Positions 46,011 through 55,080 of a DNA stretch of 64,000 bases are shown piece by piece. The notes under the pieces are model-generated. The model was not told the DNA's origin and made no database searches. It worked only from the letters and a program-made list of their open reading frames with translations. How positions within the stretch are numbered: the stretch's first letter is position 1; each line of letters begins with the position of its first letter. Made by a program: the position numbers and the translations under genes. Source of the stretch: Pirellulales bacterium (GTDB lineage: Bacteria; Planctomycetota; Planctomycetia; Pirellulales; Thermoguttaceae). The stretch lies in NCBI GenBank assembly GCA_016931995.1, contig JAFGDS010000090.1, forward strand, positions 62,001 through 126,000, written 5' to 3'.

Positions 46011-46228
46011 GTGCCACTGGCTTTGCCAGTGCCCTGAGAACGTATTTGGAAATTGGGTGCCACTGCTGGCTTGTCCAGCAGTGCCGGCGAATCCTGGAGG
46101 AGAAAATCGCGGATTCCGGGGGTGCCACTGCTGGACAAGCCAGCAGTGGCGCCCCCGTGGCGGCCGAAACGCATTTCCAAACACGCTCCGAGAGACAGGG
46201 AACGTCGCCCTGGCGGAGCCAGGGGCAC
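46011..46228. repeat. Nested inverted repeat element after the ribosomal operon
   Basis: Read from outside in, both halves contain the same blocks in reverse order: GTGCC(A/C)CTGGCT..GCCAG at 46011-46031 and 46206-46228; TTTGGAAAT near 46046 and ATTTCCAAA near 46173; a CACTGCTGGCTTGTCCAGCAGTG palindrome at 46057-46085 and 46121-46152; and GAATCC/GGATTC flanking the centre at about 46100. The whole 218 bp can fold into one branched hairpin. Confidence 0.85.
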
Positions 46229-46280
46229 AACACGCGCAGCGCCCACGCCTCACTCCAGGTCAACCACTGCACCAGCGCGG

Positions 46281-46868
46281 CTACTCGGCCGCGGCGGGTT
46301 CGGGCGCGTCTTCGAAGGCGGGCTTGGGGGCGGCGCGGCGTTTGCGGTCGTTGCGGCCGACGAATTCGAGGATGGCCCGCTGGCCCGCATCGCCGAGCCG
46401 CGGCTGAGCCAACTGCAAGATCCGGGTGTACCCGCCGGGACGGTCGACGAACCGCGGGGCGATTTCCTCGAAAAGGACCCGCACGGCCTGCTTGTCGCCC
46501 AGCAGACGGATGGCTCGGCGACGGGCCGCCACGACCGGGGCAACCGCCTGGTTCCACTGCTGCCAGTCCTCGCTCTGGCGCCACGCCCGCCACGCTTCGG
46601 TATGACGCTCGGCCGAGGTCTCCAGCGCGTCGGCTGCTTCTTTATGGGTCATGGCGCGGCAGGCGAGCGAGACGCAATGCTCGACCAGGGGGCGAACCTC
46701 CTTGGCCTTTTGCAGGGTGGTGATAATCCGTCCCTTGACGGCCGGCGCGTTGGGCTCGTCCTCGGCGTCGCGCTCGGTCAGGATCAGCGCGCTGGCCAAG
46801 TTGCGCAACAGCGCCCGCTGGTGTTTCGGGTTCCGGCCGAACTTGCGGCCCTTGTTTCGGTGACGCAT
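46281..46868 (-). CDS. rplQ: 50S ribosomal protein L17 with inserted segment
   Basis: L17 binds 23S rRNA near the tunnel exit. The core is clear: MRHRNKGRKFGRNPKHQRALLRN and the late EEIAPRFVDRPGGYTRI. The 195 residues exceed the usual 120-130. A Trp/Glu/Arg-rich segment of about 30 residues (ALETSAERHTEAWRAWRQSE and following) is inserted between the two conserved parts, and a 25-residue acidic Ala/Pro tail is added. It ends the long ribosomal cluster and follows rpoA. Confidence 0.94.
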   Translation of the reverse strand: MRHRNKGRKFGRNPKHQRALLRNLASALILTERDAEDEPNAPAVKGRIITTLQKAKEVRPLVEHCVSLACRAMTHKEAADALETSAERHTEAWRAWRQSEDWQQWNQAVAPVVAARRRAIRLLGDKQAVRVLFEEIAPRFVDRPGGYTRILQLAQPRLGDAGQRAILEFVGRNDRKRRAAPKPAFEDAPEPAAAE

Positions 46869-46924
46869 CGCTTGGGTGTCTCGAAAGTGGGAGTTGTTTT
46901 TTGGACGAAATCGCGGCGGTTGGT

Positions 46925-47923
46925 TCAGAGCAGCCGCGACATCGCCGAGGGAAGTCGCATCCCCAGGTGCAGCCCGATCGAGGCCAACTTCTCCCGAATC
47001 TCCATGAGCGTGGTTTCGCCAAAGTTGCGGACCTCGAGAAGCTGGTCTTCCGAGTGGGTGACCAGGTCGCGAACAGTATGGATGTTTTCCGATTCGAGGC
47101 AGTTGCTCGCGCGGACGGAAAGATCCAACTCAGCCAGGGGCATGGCCAGCTTGGCTTCCGTGGCCGGATCGATCCCGGCCGGTCCCGCCGGGCGGGCTTC
47201 GGAAAAGATCCGCGGCCCCAACTCCTGGTACTGCACGAACGGGTTGAGGTGCTTGCGGAGGATTTTAGCCGCCTCGACCAGGGCCAACTCGGGCGTGATC
47301 GACCCGTTGGTCCAGATCTCCATCGTGAGTTTGTCGTAGTTCGTCTTCTGGCCGACGCGGGTCTCCTCGACCTCGTAGCGGACGCGGACGACCGGGCTGA
47401 ACGCGGCGTCCACCGGGATCGTTCCGATTTCCTGCGTGATGCCGGCGCTATCCGTCGCGGGAACGTATCCCCGGCCGTTCTCGACCACCATCTCGACCAA
47501 AAACGGCACGTCGTCGGTCAGCGTCGCGATCACGTGGTCCTTGTTGATCACGTCCACCACGCCGTCGGTGACGACGTCGGCGCCGGTGACCGCGCCGCGG
47601 GCGCTCTTGTCGATCCGGACCACGCGGGTTTGCTCCGAATGGTTCTGAACGACCAGCGCCTTGATGTTCAGGATGATGTCCGTGACGTCCTCGACCACGC
47701 CGGGGACCGTCGTGAACTCGTGCTGCGCCCCGTGCAGCCGGACCTGGGTCACGGCGCTGCCTTCCAGGCTGGAGAGCATGACCCGGCGCAGGCTGTTGCC
47801 GACCGTCGCGCCGAACCCGCGTTCGAACGGCTCCGCGACGAACTTGCCATAGGTGCTCGTCAAGGTGGATCCGTCACACGTCACCTGGCTGGGCAGTTCA
47901 AGTCCGCGCCATCGAATTCGCAT
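46925..47923 (-). CDS. rpoA: RNA polymerase alpha subunit
   Basis: The 332-residue subunit has the dimerising N-terminal domain ([31 protein letters not shown]) and a complete C-terminal domain for UP elements and activators ([37 protein letters not shown]). The ATG at 47923 has GGAGG at 6 nt; the six-codon-longer frame is not used. It sits between rpsD and rplQ, the usual alpha-operon order. Confidence 0.97.
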   Translation of the reverse strand: MRIRWRGLELPSQVTCDGSTLTSTYGKFVAEPFERGFGATVGNSLRRVMLSSLEGSAVTQVRLHGAQHEFTTVPGVVEDVTDIILNIKALVVQNHSEQTRVVRIDKSARGAVTGADVVTDGVVDVINKDHVIATLTDDVPFLVEMVVENGRGYVPATDSAGITQEIGTIPVDAAFSPVVRVRYEVEETRVGQKTNYDKLTMEIWTNGSITPELALVEAAKILRKHLNPFVQYQELGPRIFSEARPAGPAGIDPATEAKLAMPLAELDLSVRASNCLESENIHTVRDLVTHSEDQLLEVRNFGETTLMEIREKLASIGLHLGMRLPSAMSRLL

Positions 47924-47956
47924 GGGATTCCTCCGGTCCAAAACGGCCTTGCCCGA

Positions 47957-48583
47957 CTACTTCGAGCAGAGTTCCACAATCAACTGGGCCTGAACGGGGA
48001 TCGACACGTCTTGAGCCTCGGGAAGCCGCAGCACGTGGCCCTCCGGCTTGTCTCCCTCGACCAGGGCGAGGAAGTCGGGCACGTCGCGATGGTGTTCGGC
48101 CAGGTTGTTCTTGACTTGTTCGAGGCTCTTGGGCCGATTCTTCACGCGGATGACGTCGCCGGGCCGAGTCAGATAGCTGGGGATGTCCACGCGGCGCCCG
48201 TTGACCGTGATGTGTCCATGGCAGACGATTTGCCGCGCCTCCGCCCGCGACTGGCCGAACCCAAGCCGGTGGACCACGTTGTCCAGACGGCGTTCCAGCA
48301 GGCTCATGAACACCTCGCCCGTGTTCCCCTTGGTCCGCTCGGCCAGACGGAAGTACTTGCGGAATTGCGCTTCGAGCACGCCGTAGTACCGCTTCACCTT
48401 TTGCTTCTCGCGCAGGTGCACGGCGTAATCCGTCATCTTGCCGCGGCGGAAGGTCTGAGAACCAGGCGGGTTCTCGCGGCGCTCCGCGGCGCATTTGGGC
48501 GAATCGCACCGCGCCCCCTTGAGGAACAGCTTCGTTCCCTCGCGGCGGCACAAGCGGCAACTAGGTCCAAGGTTTCGGGCCAT
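47957..48583 (-). CDS. rpsD: 30S ribosomal protein S4
   Basis: S4 nucleates 30S assembly. The 208-residue protein has the zinc-binding N-terminus typical of many bacteria (CRLCRREG...CDSPKCA), KVKRYYGVLEAQFRKYF, and the S4 RNA-binding domain RLDNVVHRLGFGQSRAEARQIVCHGH. It ends with LCSK. Confidence 0.97.
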   Translation of the reverse strand: MARNLGPSCRLCRREGTKLFLKGARCDSPKCAAERRENPPGSQTFRRGKMTDYAVHLREKQKVKRYYGVLEAQFRKYFRLAERTKGNTGEVFMSLLERRLDNVVHRLGFGQSRAEARQIVCHGHITVNGRRVDIPSYLTRPGDVIRVKNRPKSLEQVKNNLAEHHRDVPDFLALVEGDKPEGHVLRLPEAQDVSIPVQAQLIVELCSK

Positions 48584-48648
48584 CCTCGTCTAAGCTCCAG
48601 GCAGAAACGTGAGCGTTGGAATCGCAATCGGCCGCGCCGGACCGGACG

Positions 48649-49038
48649 TCAGACGCGGCGGCGTTTTTTCGGCCGGCATCCGTTGTGCGGCAGGGGAGTC
48701 ACGTCCTCGATCGACTTGATGGTCAAGCCCGCGGCCTGAAGCGCCGTAATCGCGCTTTCCCGGCCGCTTCCCGGACCCTTGACGCGAACGTCCACCTCTT
48801 TCATGCCGAATTTCACGGCCTTTTCGGCCGCCTGCTGCGCGGCCAACTGGCCGGCGAACGGCGTGCTCTTGCGGCTCCCCTTGAAACCGCTGGTGCCCGC
48901 GGTCGACCAGCAAAGGGCGTCCCCCTTCGTGTCGGTGATCGTGACCGTTGTATTGTTGAAGCTCGCCTTGATATGCGCGATCCCCACGGTCACGCTGCGA
49001 CGAGCCTTGCGACGCTTTGACGGCTTGACTTTTCCCAC
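48649..49038 (-). CDS. rpsK: 30S ribosomal protein S11
   Basis: The 129-residue S11 shows [35 protein letters not shown] and the basic end [11 protein letters not shown]. The start codon is GTG with AGGAG 11 nt upstream; no ATG is available. It lies between rpsM and rpsD. Confidence 0.97.
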   Translation of the reverse strand: MGKVKPSKRRKARRSVTVGIAHIKASFNNTTVTITDTKGDALCWSTAGTSGFKGSRKSTPFAGQLAAQQAAEKAVKFGMKEVDVRVKGPGSGRESAITALQAAGLTIKSIEDVTPLPHNGCRPKKRRRV

Positions 49039-49087
49039 CGCTTGGGTCTCTCCTGACGTGTGACAAAGGTTCGGTCGATCGGCCGGA

Positions 49088-49471
49088 CTAACGGAGGTCC
49101 TTGACGCCCTTCTTGCCGGCGACGGTCTTCTTGGGACCCTTTCGGGTGCGGGCGTTGGTGCGGGTGCGTTGTCCGCGAACGGGCAGGCCCCGGCGGTGCC
49201 GCAAGCCTCGATAACAGCCGATGTCGCGAAGCCGCGCGATGTTCTGGCTCACCGCCCGGCGGAGCTGGCCCTCGACCGTGTAGTCCTTGTCCAACAGCGC
49301 GGCCAGCCGGACCAGCTCATCCTCGCGGAGCTCGCGCGCCCGCGCCTGGGGGTTCACGCCCCCGTCGTGGCACAGTTGACGCGCGGTCTTCGGCCCCACG
49401 CCGTACAGATACGTCAGGGCAACGACCGTGGGCTTGTCGTTCGGAATGTCAACACCCAATAGACGCGGCAT
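49088..49471 (-). CDS. rpsM: 30S ribosomal protein S13
   Basis: The 127-residue S13 begins [19 protein letters not shown], has [14 protein letters not shown] and the C-terminal basic tail [20 protein letters not shown] that contacts the P-site tRNA. The ATG at 49471 matches the family; the longer frame adds 14 residues that are not conserved. Confidence 0.97.
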   Translation of the reverse strand: MPRLLGVDIPNDKPTVVALTYLYGVGPKTARQLCHDGGVNPQARARELREDELVRLAALLDKDYTVEGQLRRAVSQNIARLRDIGCYRGLRHRRGLPVRGQRTRTNARTRKGPKKTVAGKKGVKDLR

Positions 49472-49554
49472 TCTGTTTGCTCCCAAAAAGCCCGGTCCCG
49501 CCTGGAAGGCCACCCCAATCGCGCCACCAGCACGCCCCCGCGAAGCCGGGGGAT

Positions 49555-49668
49555 CTACCCCTGTCGTTGCTTATGGCGGGGATTGCTGCACACGACGAAA
49601 ATGACGCCGCGGCGACGGACGATCTTGCAGTTTTCGCAGATGCGTTTAACGCTGGCACGGACTTTCAT
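49555..49668 (-). CDS. rpmJ: 50S ribosomal protein L36
   Basis: The 37-residue L36 reads [20 protein letters not shown] and ends HKQRQG. The zinc ligands C11, C14, C27 and H33 are kept, so this is the zinc-binding form. It has its own promoter at 49711-49740. infA, which often precedes rpmJ, is absent from the 172-nt gap to map. Confidence 0.96.
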   Translation of the reverse strand: MKVRASVKRICENCKIVRRRGVIFVVCSNPRHKQRQG

Positions 49669-49710
49669 GGCTTGGCCCGTTCCCGTTTGTCCAGAGTAGC
49701 AAAGCGTTTC

Positions 49711-49740
49711 AGTATAAGCCCAAATGAGGCGGTAGCTCAA
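49711..49740 (-). promoter_or_regulatory. Internal promoter ahead of rpmJ
   Basis: Minus strand TTGAGC (49740-49735), 18 nt, TATACT (49716-49711), leader about 37 nt. It would drive rpmJ-rpsM-rpsK-rpsD-rpoA-rplQ separately from the spc part. Confidence 0.65.
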
Positions 49741-49745
49741 GCCCC

Positions 49746-49765
49746 GGGGAGAATTTTTTCTCCCC
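49746..49765. terminator. Hairpin between map and rpmJ
   Basis: GGGGAGAA (49746-49753) and TTCTCCCC (49758-49765) form a perfect 8-bp stem with a TTTT loop, directly upstream of the rpmJ promoter. On the minus strand no U-run follows, so it may weaken rather than end the upstream transcript. Confidence 0.5.
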
Positions 49766-49840
49766 CCAAAGGCGTGCGACCGGCCGGCGCGCGGCAACCC
49801 TCCCCCCAGGATGAATGATCCGACCCTTTCCCCGATCCGC

Positions 49841-50623
49841 CTATCCTTGCCCGTCAGGCCCGGCTGTCAACACGGACGGACCCGATTCCGTGATCGCAAT
49901 GGTGTGTTCGAAGTGGGCGCTGGGCTGGCCGTCCGCCGTCACCTGGGTCCACTGGTCCGGCGCCGTGCGGACCCGCTTCGTGCCCATATTCACCATGGGC
50001 TCGACCGCGATCACCAGGCCCGGAACCAGGCGGAATCCGCCCGTCCGCCGCAATTGGGGACTGGCGTAGTTCGGCACCTGCGGGTCTTCGTGCATTTGGC
50101 GACCGATCCCGTGGCCGACAAACGCCTCGACCACGGAGAACCCACGGCTCTTGACGTACTCCTCCATTTGGGTGGCAACCTCGCTCCAAAGCGAGCACTT
50201 GCCAATCTGTTCGATGGCCAAGTCCAGGACGCCGCGCGTGACGTCCAGGAGTCGCTGGACCTCGGGGTCCACCTTGCCGATTGGATAGGTCACCGCCGCG
50301 TCGCCGCACCAACCGGCTAGCCGGCATCCTGTGTCCAGGCTCAAAATGTCTCCCTCGCGGAGGACCCGATTGCCGGGGATCCCATGGACGACCTCCTCGT
50401 TGACGGACGTGCAGGTGACCGCCGGAAACGGGACCGCGCCGGGGACGCCCTTGAAAAGGGCCTCCGCGCCCTGCTCCTCGAAAAACGTTTCGACCGCAGC
50501 GTCGATCTGGCCGGTGGTCACGCCGGGGGCAAGCATCGCGGCGGCCAATTGCTGGGCCTGCCACACCAACTGGCCGGCCTTGCGCATGAGGCCGATTTCC
50601 CGGGCTGACCTGAGAACCTCCAC
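49841..50623 (-). CDS. map: Methionine aminopeptidase
   Basis: Map removes the initiator Met. The 260-residue type I enzyme keeps its metal ligands: [19 protein letters not shown] (two Asp), [12 protein letters not shown] (His), VIAVEPMVN (Glu) and AHFEHTIAI (Glu), and the substrate His in EEVVHGIPG. The start is GTG with AAAAGGAG 10 nt upstream; the longer ATG frame runs into repeat-rich sequence. It is separated from adk by 269 nt with repeats. Confidence 0.95.
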   Translation of the reverse strand: MEVLRSAREIGLMRKAGQLVWQAQQLAAAMLAPGVTTGQIDAAVETFFEEQGAEALFKGVPGAVPFPAVTCTSVNEEVVHGIPGNRVLREGDILSLDTGCRLAGWCGDAAVTYPIGKVDPEVQRLLDVTRGVLDLAIEQIGKCSLWSEVATQMEEYVKSRGFSVVEAFVGHGIGRQMHEDPQVPNYASPQLRRTGGFRLVPGLVIAVEPMVNMGTKRVRTAPDQWTQVTADGQPSAHFEHTIAITESGPSVLTAGPDGQG

Positions 50624-50701
50624 GCCTTCGGTGCTCCTTTTCCCTCCCTCTCGCGGCGGCGAACCAATTGTCTCACCCAACTCCATCCCGTTCTCGCGAC
50701 C

Positions 50702-50792
50702 ATCATCCCGAGCGAAGCGAAGGATCTCGTCGGCGAGTGAAAGAGATCCTTCGCTTTGCCCAGGATGACCGCACTGGCAAAGCCAGTGGCAC
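50702..50792. repeat. GAGATCCTTCGC pair followed by a CACTGGC palindrome
   Basis: Head-to-head arms 50702-50728 and 50743-50769, then a GCACTGGCAAAGCCAGTGGC palindrome at 50771-50792. Two unrelated repeat families are stacked in the map-adk gap, the widest gap in the ribosomal cluster. Confidence 0.8.
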
Positions 50793-50892
50793 TCGCGCTT
50801 TGCCCAGGATGACCGCGGTGGCGCTCACGCTTCGCTCCGGATGAAACGGCACGGGCAGAACCAGTAGTGGCAGGCACTTCAGGGTTACCCGT

Positions 50893-51453
50893 TCAGCGGG
50901 CCAACGGGTCCAGCACCGTCGTCACGCGGTCAAAAATCTCCTCCACGGCGCCCAGGCCGTCCACCGACTCCAGGAGGCCCTTGCCCGTGTAGTAGGCCAA
51001 CAATGGCTCGGTCTGCTGGCGGTAGGCCACGAGCCGTTGGCGGATCACCTGGGGCGTGTCGTCCGCCCGCCCGCGGCCGGCCAGGCGGTTGAACAGTTCG
51101 TCCTCGGGCACGCGCAGCTCGAGCACCACGTCCAGCGGAGTGCCCGTCTCGGCCAACATCCGGTCGAGCGCTTCGGCCTGGGCGATGGTACGGGGGAACC
51201 CATCCAACAGGTATCCACCCTGGCAATCCGGTTCCGCCAGCCGCTGGCGGATGATGTCGATGATGATTTCGTCGGGCACGAGCTGGCCGGTGGACATGTA
51301 CTCGTCGGCCTTCTTGCCCACCTCGGTCTTGGCGTCACGGGCCGCGCGGAGCATGTCGCCGGTGGACAGGTGGGCGAGGCGGTATTTCTCGATGAGTCGA
51401 GCCGCTTGGGTGCCCTTGCCGGCCCCGGGAGGCCCGATGAAAACCATCCGCAT
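50893..51453 (-). CDS. adk: Adenylate kinase (short form)
   Basis: Adk interconverts ATP, ADP and AMP. The 186-residue protein has FIGPPGAGKGTQA, HLSTGDMLRAA, GYLLDGFPRTIAQAEAL and a short LID (RLAGRGRADDTPQVIRQRL) in place of the 30-residue LID of the long form. It follows secY closely, as in most spc operons. Confidence 0.96.
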   Translation of the reverse strand: MRMVFIGPPGAGKGTQAARLIEKYRLAHLSTGDMLRAARDAKTEVGKKADEYMSTGQLVPDEIIIDIIRQRLAEPDCQGGYLLDGFPRTIAQAEALDRMLAETGTPLDVVLELRVPEDELFNRLAGRGRADDTPQVIRQRLVAYRQQTEPLLAYYTGKGLLESVDGLGAVEEIFDRVTTVLDPLAR

Positions 51454-51463
51454 GGTTGCGCTC

Positions 51464-52807
51464 CTACTCCAGCAGGCCCTTGTAGTTCCGCATGACCAGG
51501 TGGCTGTCGACCTTTTGGACCAGGTCGAAGGCGACGCTCACGGCGATGAGCAGCCCGGTGCCGCCGTAGAAACTCGCGATGCCGTAGTCGATCTTCATCC
51601 AGGTGGCTACCACGGTCGGGATGATCGCCACGAGCGCCAGGAAGCCCGAGCCCACGTAGGTGATGCGGACCATGACGCGTTCGAGGTAATCGGCCGTCCG
51701 TTTGCCGGGGCGATAGCCGGGGATGAACGTGCCGTAGTTTTTCAGGTTGTCGGCCATGTCCTTGGGGTTGAACGTGATGGCCGTCCAGAAGTAGCAGAAG
51801 AAGTAGATCAGCACGATGTAAAGCATGTTGTAGATATAGCCGTCGCCGCGGTGGAAAACCTCGGCCGCCTCGTTCCAGAATCGGCTCAGACTGCCCAACG
51901 AGCCGAAGAGGACCTGCGGGAACAACAGGAGGCTGCTGGCGAAGATGATCGGCATGACGCCGGCCTGATTCACGCGCAAGGGCAGGTACTGCCGGTTGCC
52001 ACCGAAGACGCGACGGCCGCGGACGTGTTTGGCGCTTTGGGTGGGGATGCGGCGCTGGCCCTGCGTGATGAGAACCACGCCCGCCACCACGCTGACAAAG
52101 AGAATGGCCAACACGACGAGCTTTTCGGGGCCCACCTGGCCGCTCGTGCTTCCCAACTCCACCCCGGAGGTGAACAGGGGCTTGACCAACTGGAAGCCGG
52201 CCATGGGCATGCGGGCGAGGATGCCGGCCATGATGAGCAGGCTGATGCCGTTGCCGATGCCGTATTCGTCGATCTGTTCGCCCAGCCACATGAGAAACGC
52301 GGTGCCGGCCGTCATGGTGAGCACCGCGGTGAGTTGCCAGCCGAAGGTCCAGTACTCGGGCCGAATCATCGCCGGGCCCTGGCTGGTGGGCTGGGCCATC
52401 AATCGGAGGATGAACCAGCTCTGCCCGATGCAAAGGACAATCGTGGCGTAGCGGGTGTATTCGTTAATCTTCTTCCGGCCGCTTTCGCCCTCCTTTTGCA
52501 GCCGCTCGAGCGGCCCCCAGACGCTCGCGAGGAGTTGGAAGATAATCGAGGCGGAGATATAGGGCATGATGCCCAGGCCGAAGATCGTCGCCTGGTCCAG
52601 ATTGCTCGCGCTGAAGATGGCCACCTGCTCGGCGAGGGCGCCCAGGCCGCCGGACTGCTGCTGCCAGAACGACTTCAGCGCCTCCTGATTGACGATCGGC
52701 AGGGGGATTTGCCAACCGACGCGGTAGACCGCCAGGAGGAAGAGCGTCAGGAGGATCTTCCTTCGCAGCTCGGGGATCGTGAAGATAACGCGAAACTTTT
52801 CCCACAT
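51464..52807 (-). CDS. secY: Preprotein translocase subunit SecY
   Basis: SecY is the protein-conducting channel. The 447-residue protein starts MWEKFRVIFTIPELRRK and has ten membrane segments by hydropathy, with GIMPYISASIIFQLL in helix 2, DEYGIGNGISLLIMAGI before helix 5, and PGYRPGKRT in the C-terminal cytosolic loop used for SecA and ribosome binding. The ATG at 52807 is preceded by a GGAG-type site. It lies between rplO and adk. Confidence 0.97.
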   Translation of the reverse strand: MWEKFRVIFTIPELRRKILLTLFLLAVYRVGWQIPLPIVNQEALKSFWQQQSGGLGALAEQVAIFSASNLDQATIFGLGIMPYISASIIFQLLASVWGPLERLQKEGESGRKKINEYTRYATIVLCIGQSWFILRLMAQPTSQGPAMIRPEYWTFGWQLTAVLTMTAGTAFLMWLGEQIDEYGIGNGISLLIMAGILARMPMAGFQLVKPLFTSGVELGSTSGQVGPEKLVVLAILFVSVVAGVVLITQGQRRIPTQSAKHVRGRRVFGGNRQYLPLRVNQAGVMPIIFASSLLLFPQVLFGSLGSLSRFWNEAAEVFHRGDGYIYNMLYIVLIYFFCYFWTAITFNPKDMADNLKNYGTFIPGYRPGKRTADYLERVMVRITYVGSGFLALVAIIPTVVATWMKIDYGIASFYGGTGLLIAVSVAFDLVQKVDSHLVMRNYKGLLE

Positions 52808-52945
52808 GGTTCGATCCGCTCCTTGGAGATACTCCGCGCGGGAGTGCGCGAGCAAGGCAATCGCTGCGCGAACTCAACCCGTCGCCCGAGGCCACCGCGG
52901 CGCCGAGGGCGCAATAAAGGCGGTCGCGCGGTTGTGCCCGTCGGC

Positions 52946-53458
52946 TCAGCCCGGCCCGGCAACGCCGGTGGAAACGGTTCCCTTCTTCTGGTTTTTGACT
53001 ACGGGAGCCTTGCCGGGCAGGACGACGACTTCCCCACCCGCCTGCTCGATTTTTGCCAAGGCCGACTTGCTGAATCGGTGAGCGGCCACCTTGAGTTTTT
53101 TCGACAGCTCGCCGTCGCCGAGCACCTTGAGCACGTCGTAGCGGTGCTTGGCGATGCTTTTTTCCTTGAGGGTTTCGGGCGTGACCTCGTCGCCCGCGGC
53201 GAAAATCGCGTCGAGTTGTCCGACGTTGACCGTGGCGACCGACAAGGCGAAGCGGTTGTGGAAGCCGCGTTTGGGGATGCGGCGCACCAGGGGCATCTGG
53301 CCGCCTTCGAACGTGGGATGCACGCTGAAGCCCGCCCGGCTCCGCTGGCCCTTGTGCCCGCGCCCACACGTCTTTCCGTGGCCCGAGCCGGTTCCCCGTC
53401 CGACGCGTTTGCGCGACTTGTGTTTCTGGATTCCGCGATGGACGTCGTTGAGATTCAT
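52946..53458 (-). CDS. rplO: 50S ribosomal protein L15
   Basis: The 170-residue L15 has the Gly/Arg/Lys-rich N-terminus [21 protein letters not shown] and [17 protein letters not shown]-type sequence ([18 protein letters not shown]). It carries a C-terminal extension of about 20 residues. Its ATG overlaps the rpsE stop as ATGA, so no rpmD lies between them. Confidence 0.97.
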   Translation of the reverse strand: MNLNDVHRGIQKHKSRKRVGRGTGSGHGKTCGRGHKGQRSRAGFSVHPTFEGGQMPLVRRIPKRGFHNRFALSVATVNVGQLDAIFAAGDEVTPETLKEKSIAKHRYDVLKVLGDGELSKKLKVAAHRFSKSALAKIEQAGGEVVVLPGKAPVVKNQKKGTVSTGVAGPG

Positions 53459-53940
53459 GTGAGCGAGACTCCTCGCAGCCGTTCCACTTCACCCGAGGCG
53501 CGAAGCTGCGTAAGCGCGCCGATTGTCGCCTTGACCAGATTGGTCGCGTTGTTGGAGCCGAAGCTCTTCGTGAGGATGTCGCGGATCCCGCAGGCTTCGC
53601 ACACGGCGCGGACCGCGGCGCCGGCGATCACGCCGGTGCCGGGGCCGGCGGGCACGAGCACGACGCGGGCGGCGCCGAAGCGCCCCTTCACCTCGTGGGG
53701 AATGGTCGAGCCGGTCATGGCCACCGTGACCAGGGAGCGGGAGCCGTCCTTGATCGCCTTCTCGACCGCCGGCGGGACCTCGTTGGCCTTGCCGTAACCC
53801 CAGCCGACGTTGCCCTTGCCGTCGCCGACGACGACCAGGGCCGTGAAGCTAAAACGCCGGCCGCCCTTGACCACGGCGGCGCACCGCCGGATCTTGACGA
53901 CCTTGTCGATCAGTTCCCCACGCGTGGATTCTTCAGCCAT
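53455..53940 (-). CDS. rpsE: 30S ribosomal protein S5
   Basis: The 161-residue S5 shows the double-stranded RNA-binding domain ([39 protein letters not shown]) and the C-terminal [19 protein letters not shown]. Length and motifs are typical. The stop overlaps the rplO start. Confidence 0.97.
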   Translation of the reverse strand: MAEESTRGELIDKVVKIRRCAAVVKGGRRFSFTALVVVGDGKGNVGWGYGKANEVPPAVEKAIKDGSRSLVTVAMTGSTIPHEVKGRFGAARVVLVPAGPGTGVIAGAAVRAVCEACGIRDILTKSFGSNNATNLVKATIGALTQLRASGEVERLRGVSLT

Positions 53941-53991
53941 GGCATTGCATAGTGGCTAGTGGAAAGTGTCGCTTTGCCGACCGGGCAAAGC

Positions 53992-54453
53992 TCACTGGGC
54001 TTTCGGGGCCTTCGGTTTCGCGGCGCCCTTCTTCTTTTCTTTCTCTTTCGGTTTCTCGACGACGACGGGCTCGGGGGCCTTGGCGCCCAGGTCCAGGCCC
54101 GCGTCGCGGGCCGCGTCGGCCAGCGCGGCCACGCGGCCGTGGTACTTGTACTCCCGCCGGTCGAACGCCGCCTGTGTGACGCCGGCCGCCAGCGCCCGCT
54201 GGGCGATCACCTGGCCGACGACTTGCGCGGCCGCCTTGTTCCCGCCGTAGCCGACCTTCTCGCGGACGTCCTTGTCCAGCGTGCTCGCGACGGCCACCGT
54301 GCGGCCGTTCTGGTCGTCGATGAGCTGGGCGTACACGTGCTTATGGCTGCGGAAGACGCTCAGCCGGAGGCGGACGGAGTCCCGCTTGATCCGGTTGCGG
54401 ACGCGCCAGCCGCGGCGCTTGCGTTGTCGACCAATTACGATTTCGTGTTTCAC
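53992..54453 (-). CDS. rplR: 50S ribosomal protein L18 with Lys-rich tail
   Basis: L18 binds 5S rRNA. The 153-residue protein has RLRLSVFRSHKHVYAQLIDD and AFDRREYKYHGRVAALADAARDAGL. About 30 extra C-terminal residues (EKPKEKEKKKGAAKPKAPKAQ region) are Lys/Pro/Ala-rich and unlike the compact end of most L18 proteins. The start is GTG with GGGAGAGG upstream. Confidence 0.96.
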   Translation of the reverse strand: MKHEIVIGRQRKRRGWRVRNRIKRDSVRLRLSVFRSHKHVYAQLIDDQNGRTVAVASTLDKDVREKVGYGGNKAAAQVVGQVIAQRALAAGVTQAAFDRREYKYHGRVAALADAARDAGLDLGAKAPEPVVVEKPKEKEKKKGAAKPKAPKAQ

Positions 54454-54489
54454 GGTATGCCTCTCCCGGCAACCCCTTTCGCAGGGCGA

Positions 54490-55035
54490 CTATTTTGCCA
54501 TGGCCTTGCCTTGCTTGCGCCGCACGACCTCGCCAAAGTAGCGAATGCCCTTGCCTTTGTATGGCTCGGGCTTGCGCAGCGCCCGCGTCTCCGCGGCGAA
54601 CTGGCCGACCAATTGCTTATCGATTCCCCGGATGACGACGTGCTGCTGGTCGGGGCAAGTCACGGTGATTCCAGGCGGAATGGGTTTGTGCAGCTCGTTG
54701 GCGTAGCCAATCCGAAGCTCGAGCTGGTTGTGCTGCACCGCCGCGATGTATCCAACGCCGATCAATTCGAGCCGCTTCTCATATCCCTGCGAGACGCCGA
54801 CAACCATGTTGTGGATGATCGCCCGGGTCAGCCCGTGCAACGCGCGGCTCAACCGCTCGTCATCCTGCCGGGCGCAGGCGATTTTCTTGGTCGCGTCGTC
54901 GTAGGCGACCGCGATTTCGGGGCGATGTTGCCACTGGAGCGTGCCCAGCGGGCCTTCGACGTGGACCGTGCCTTCGGCGATGCTCACTTTGACGCCGCTG
55001 GGCACGTCGATGGGCTTGTTTCCGATCCGCGACAT
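54490..55035 (-). CDS. rplF: 50S ribosomal protein L6
   Basis: The 181-residue L6 begins MSRIGNKPIDVPSGV and ends with the conserved RKPEPYKGKGIRYFGEVVRRKQGK. The second domain has RGIDKQLVGQFAAETRALR. It is a typical member, between rpsH and rplR. Confidence 0.97.
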   Translation of the reverse strand: MSRIGNKPIDVPSGVKVSIAEGTVHVEGPLGTLQWQHRPEIAVAYDDATKKIACARQDDERLSRALHGLTRAIIHNMVVGVSQGYEKRLELIGVGYIAAVQHNQLELRIGYANELHKPIPPGITVTCPDQQHVVIRGIDKQLVGQFAAETRALRKPEPYKGKGIRYFGEVVRRKQGKAMAK

Positions 55036-55080
55036 GACAGATTCCCTTGTTGGGGCGGGTTATTCGTTGGGCGCGCGTGA

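Noticed and set aside
51056-53797. 913-codon plus-strand frame opposite adk, secY and rplO
   Set aside because: The opposite strand carries clear conserved genes throughout; the frame is a codon-bias artefact.
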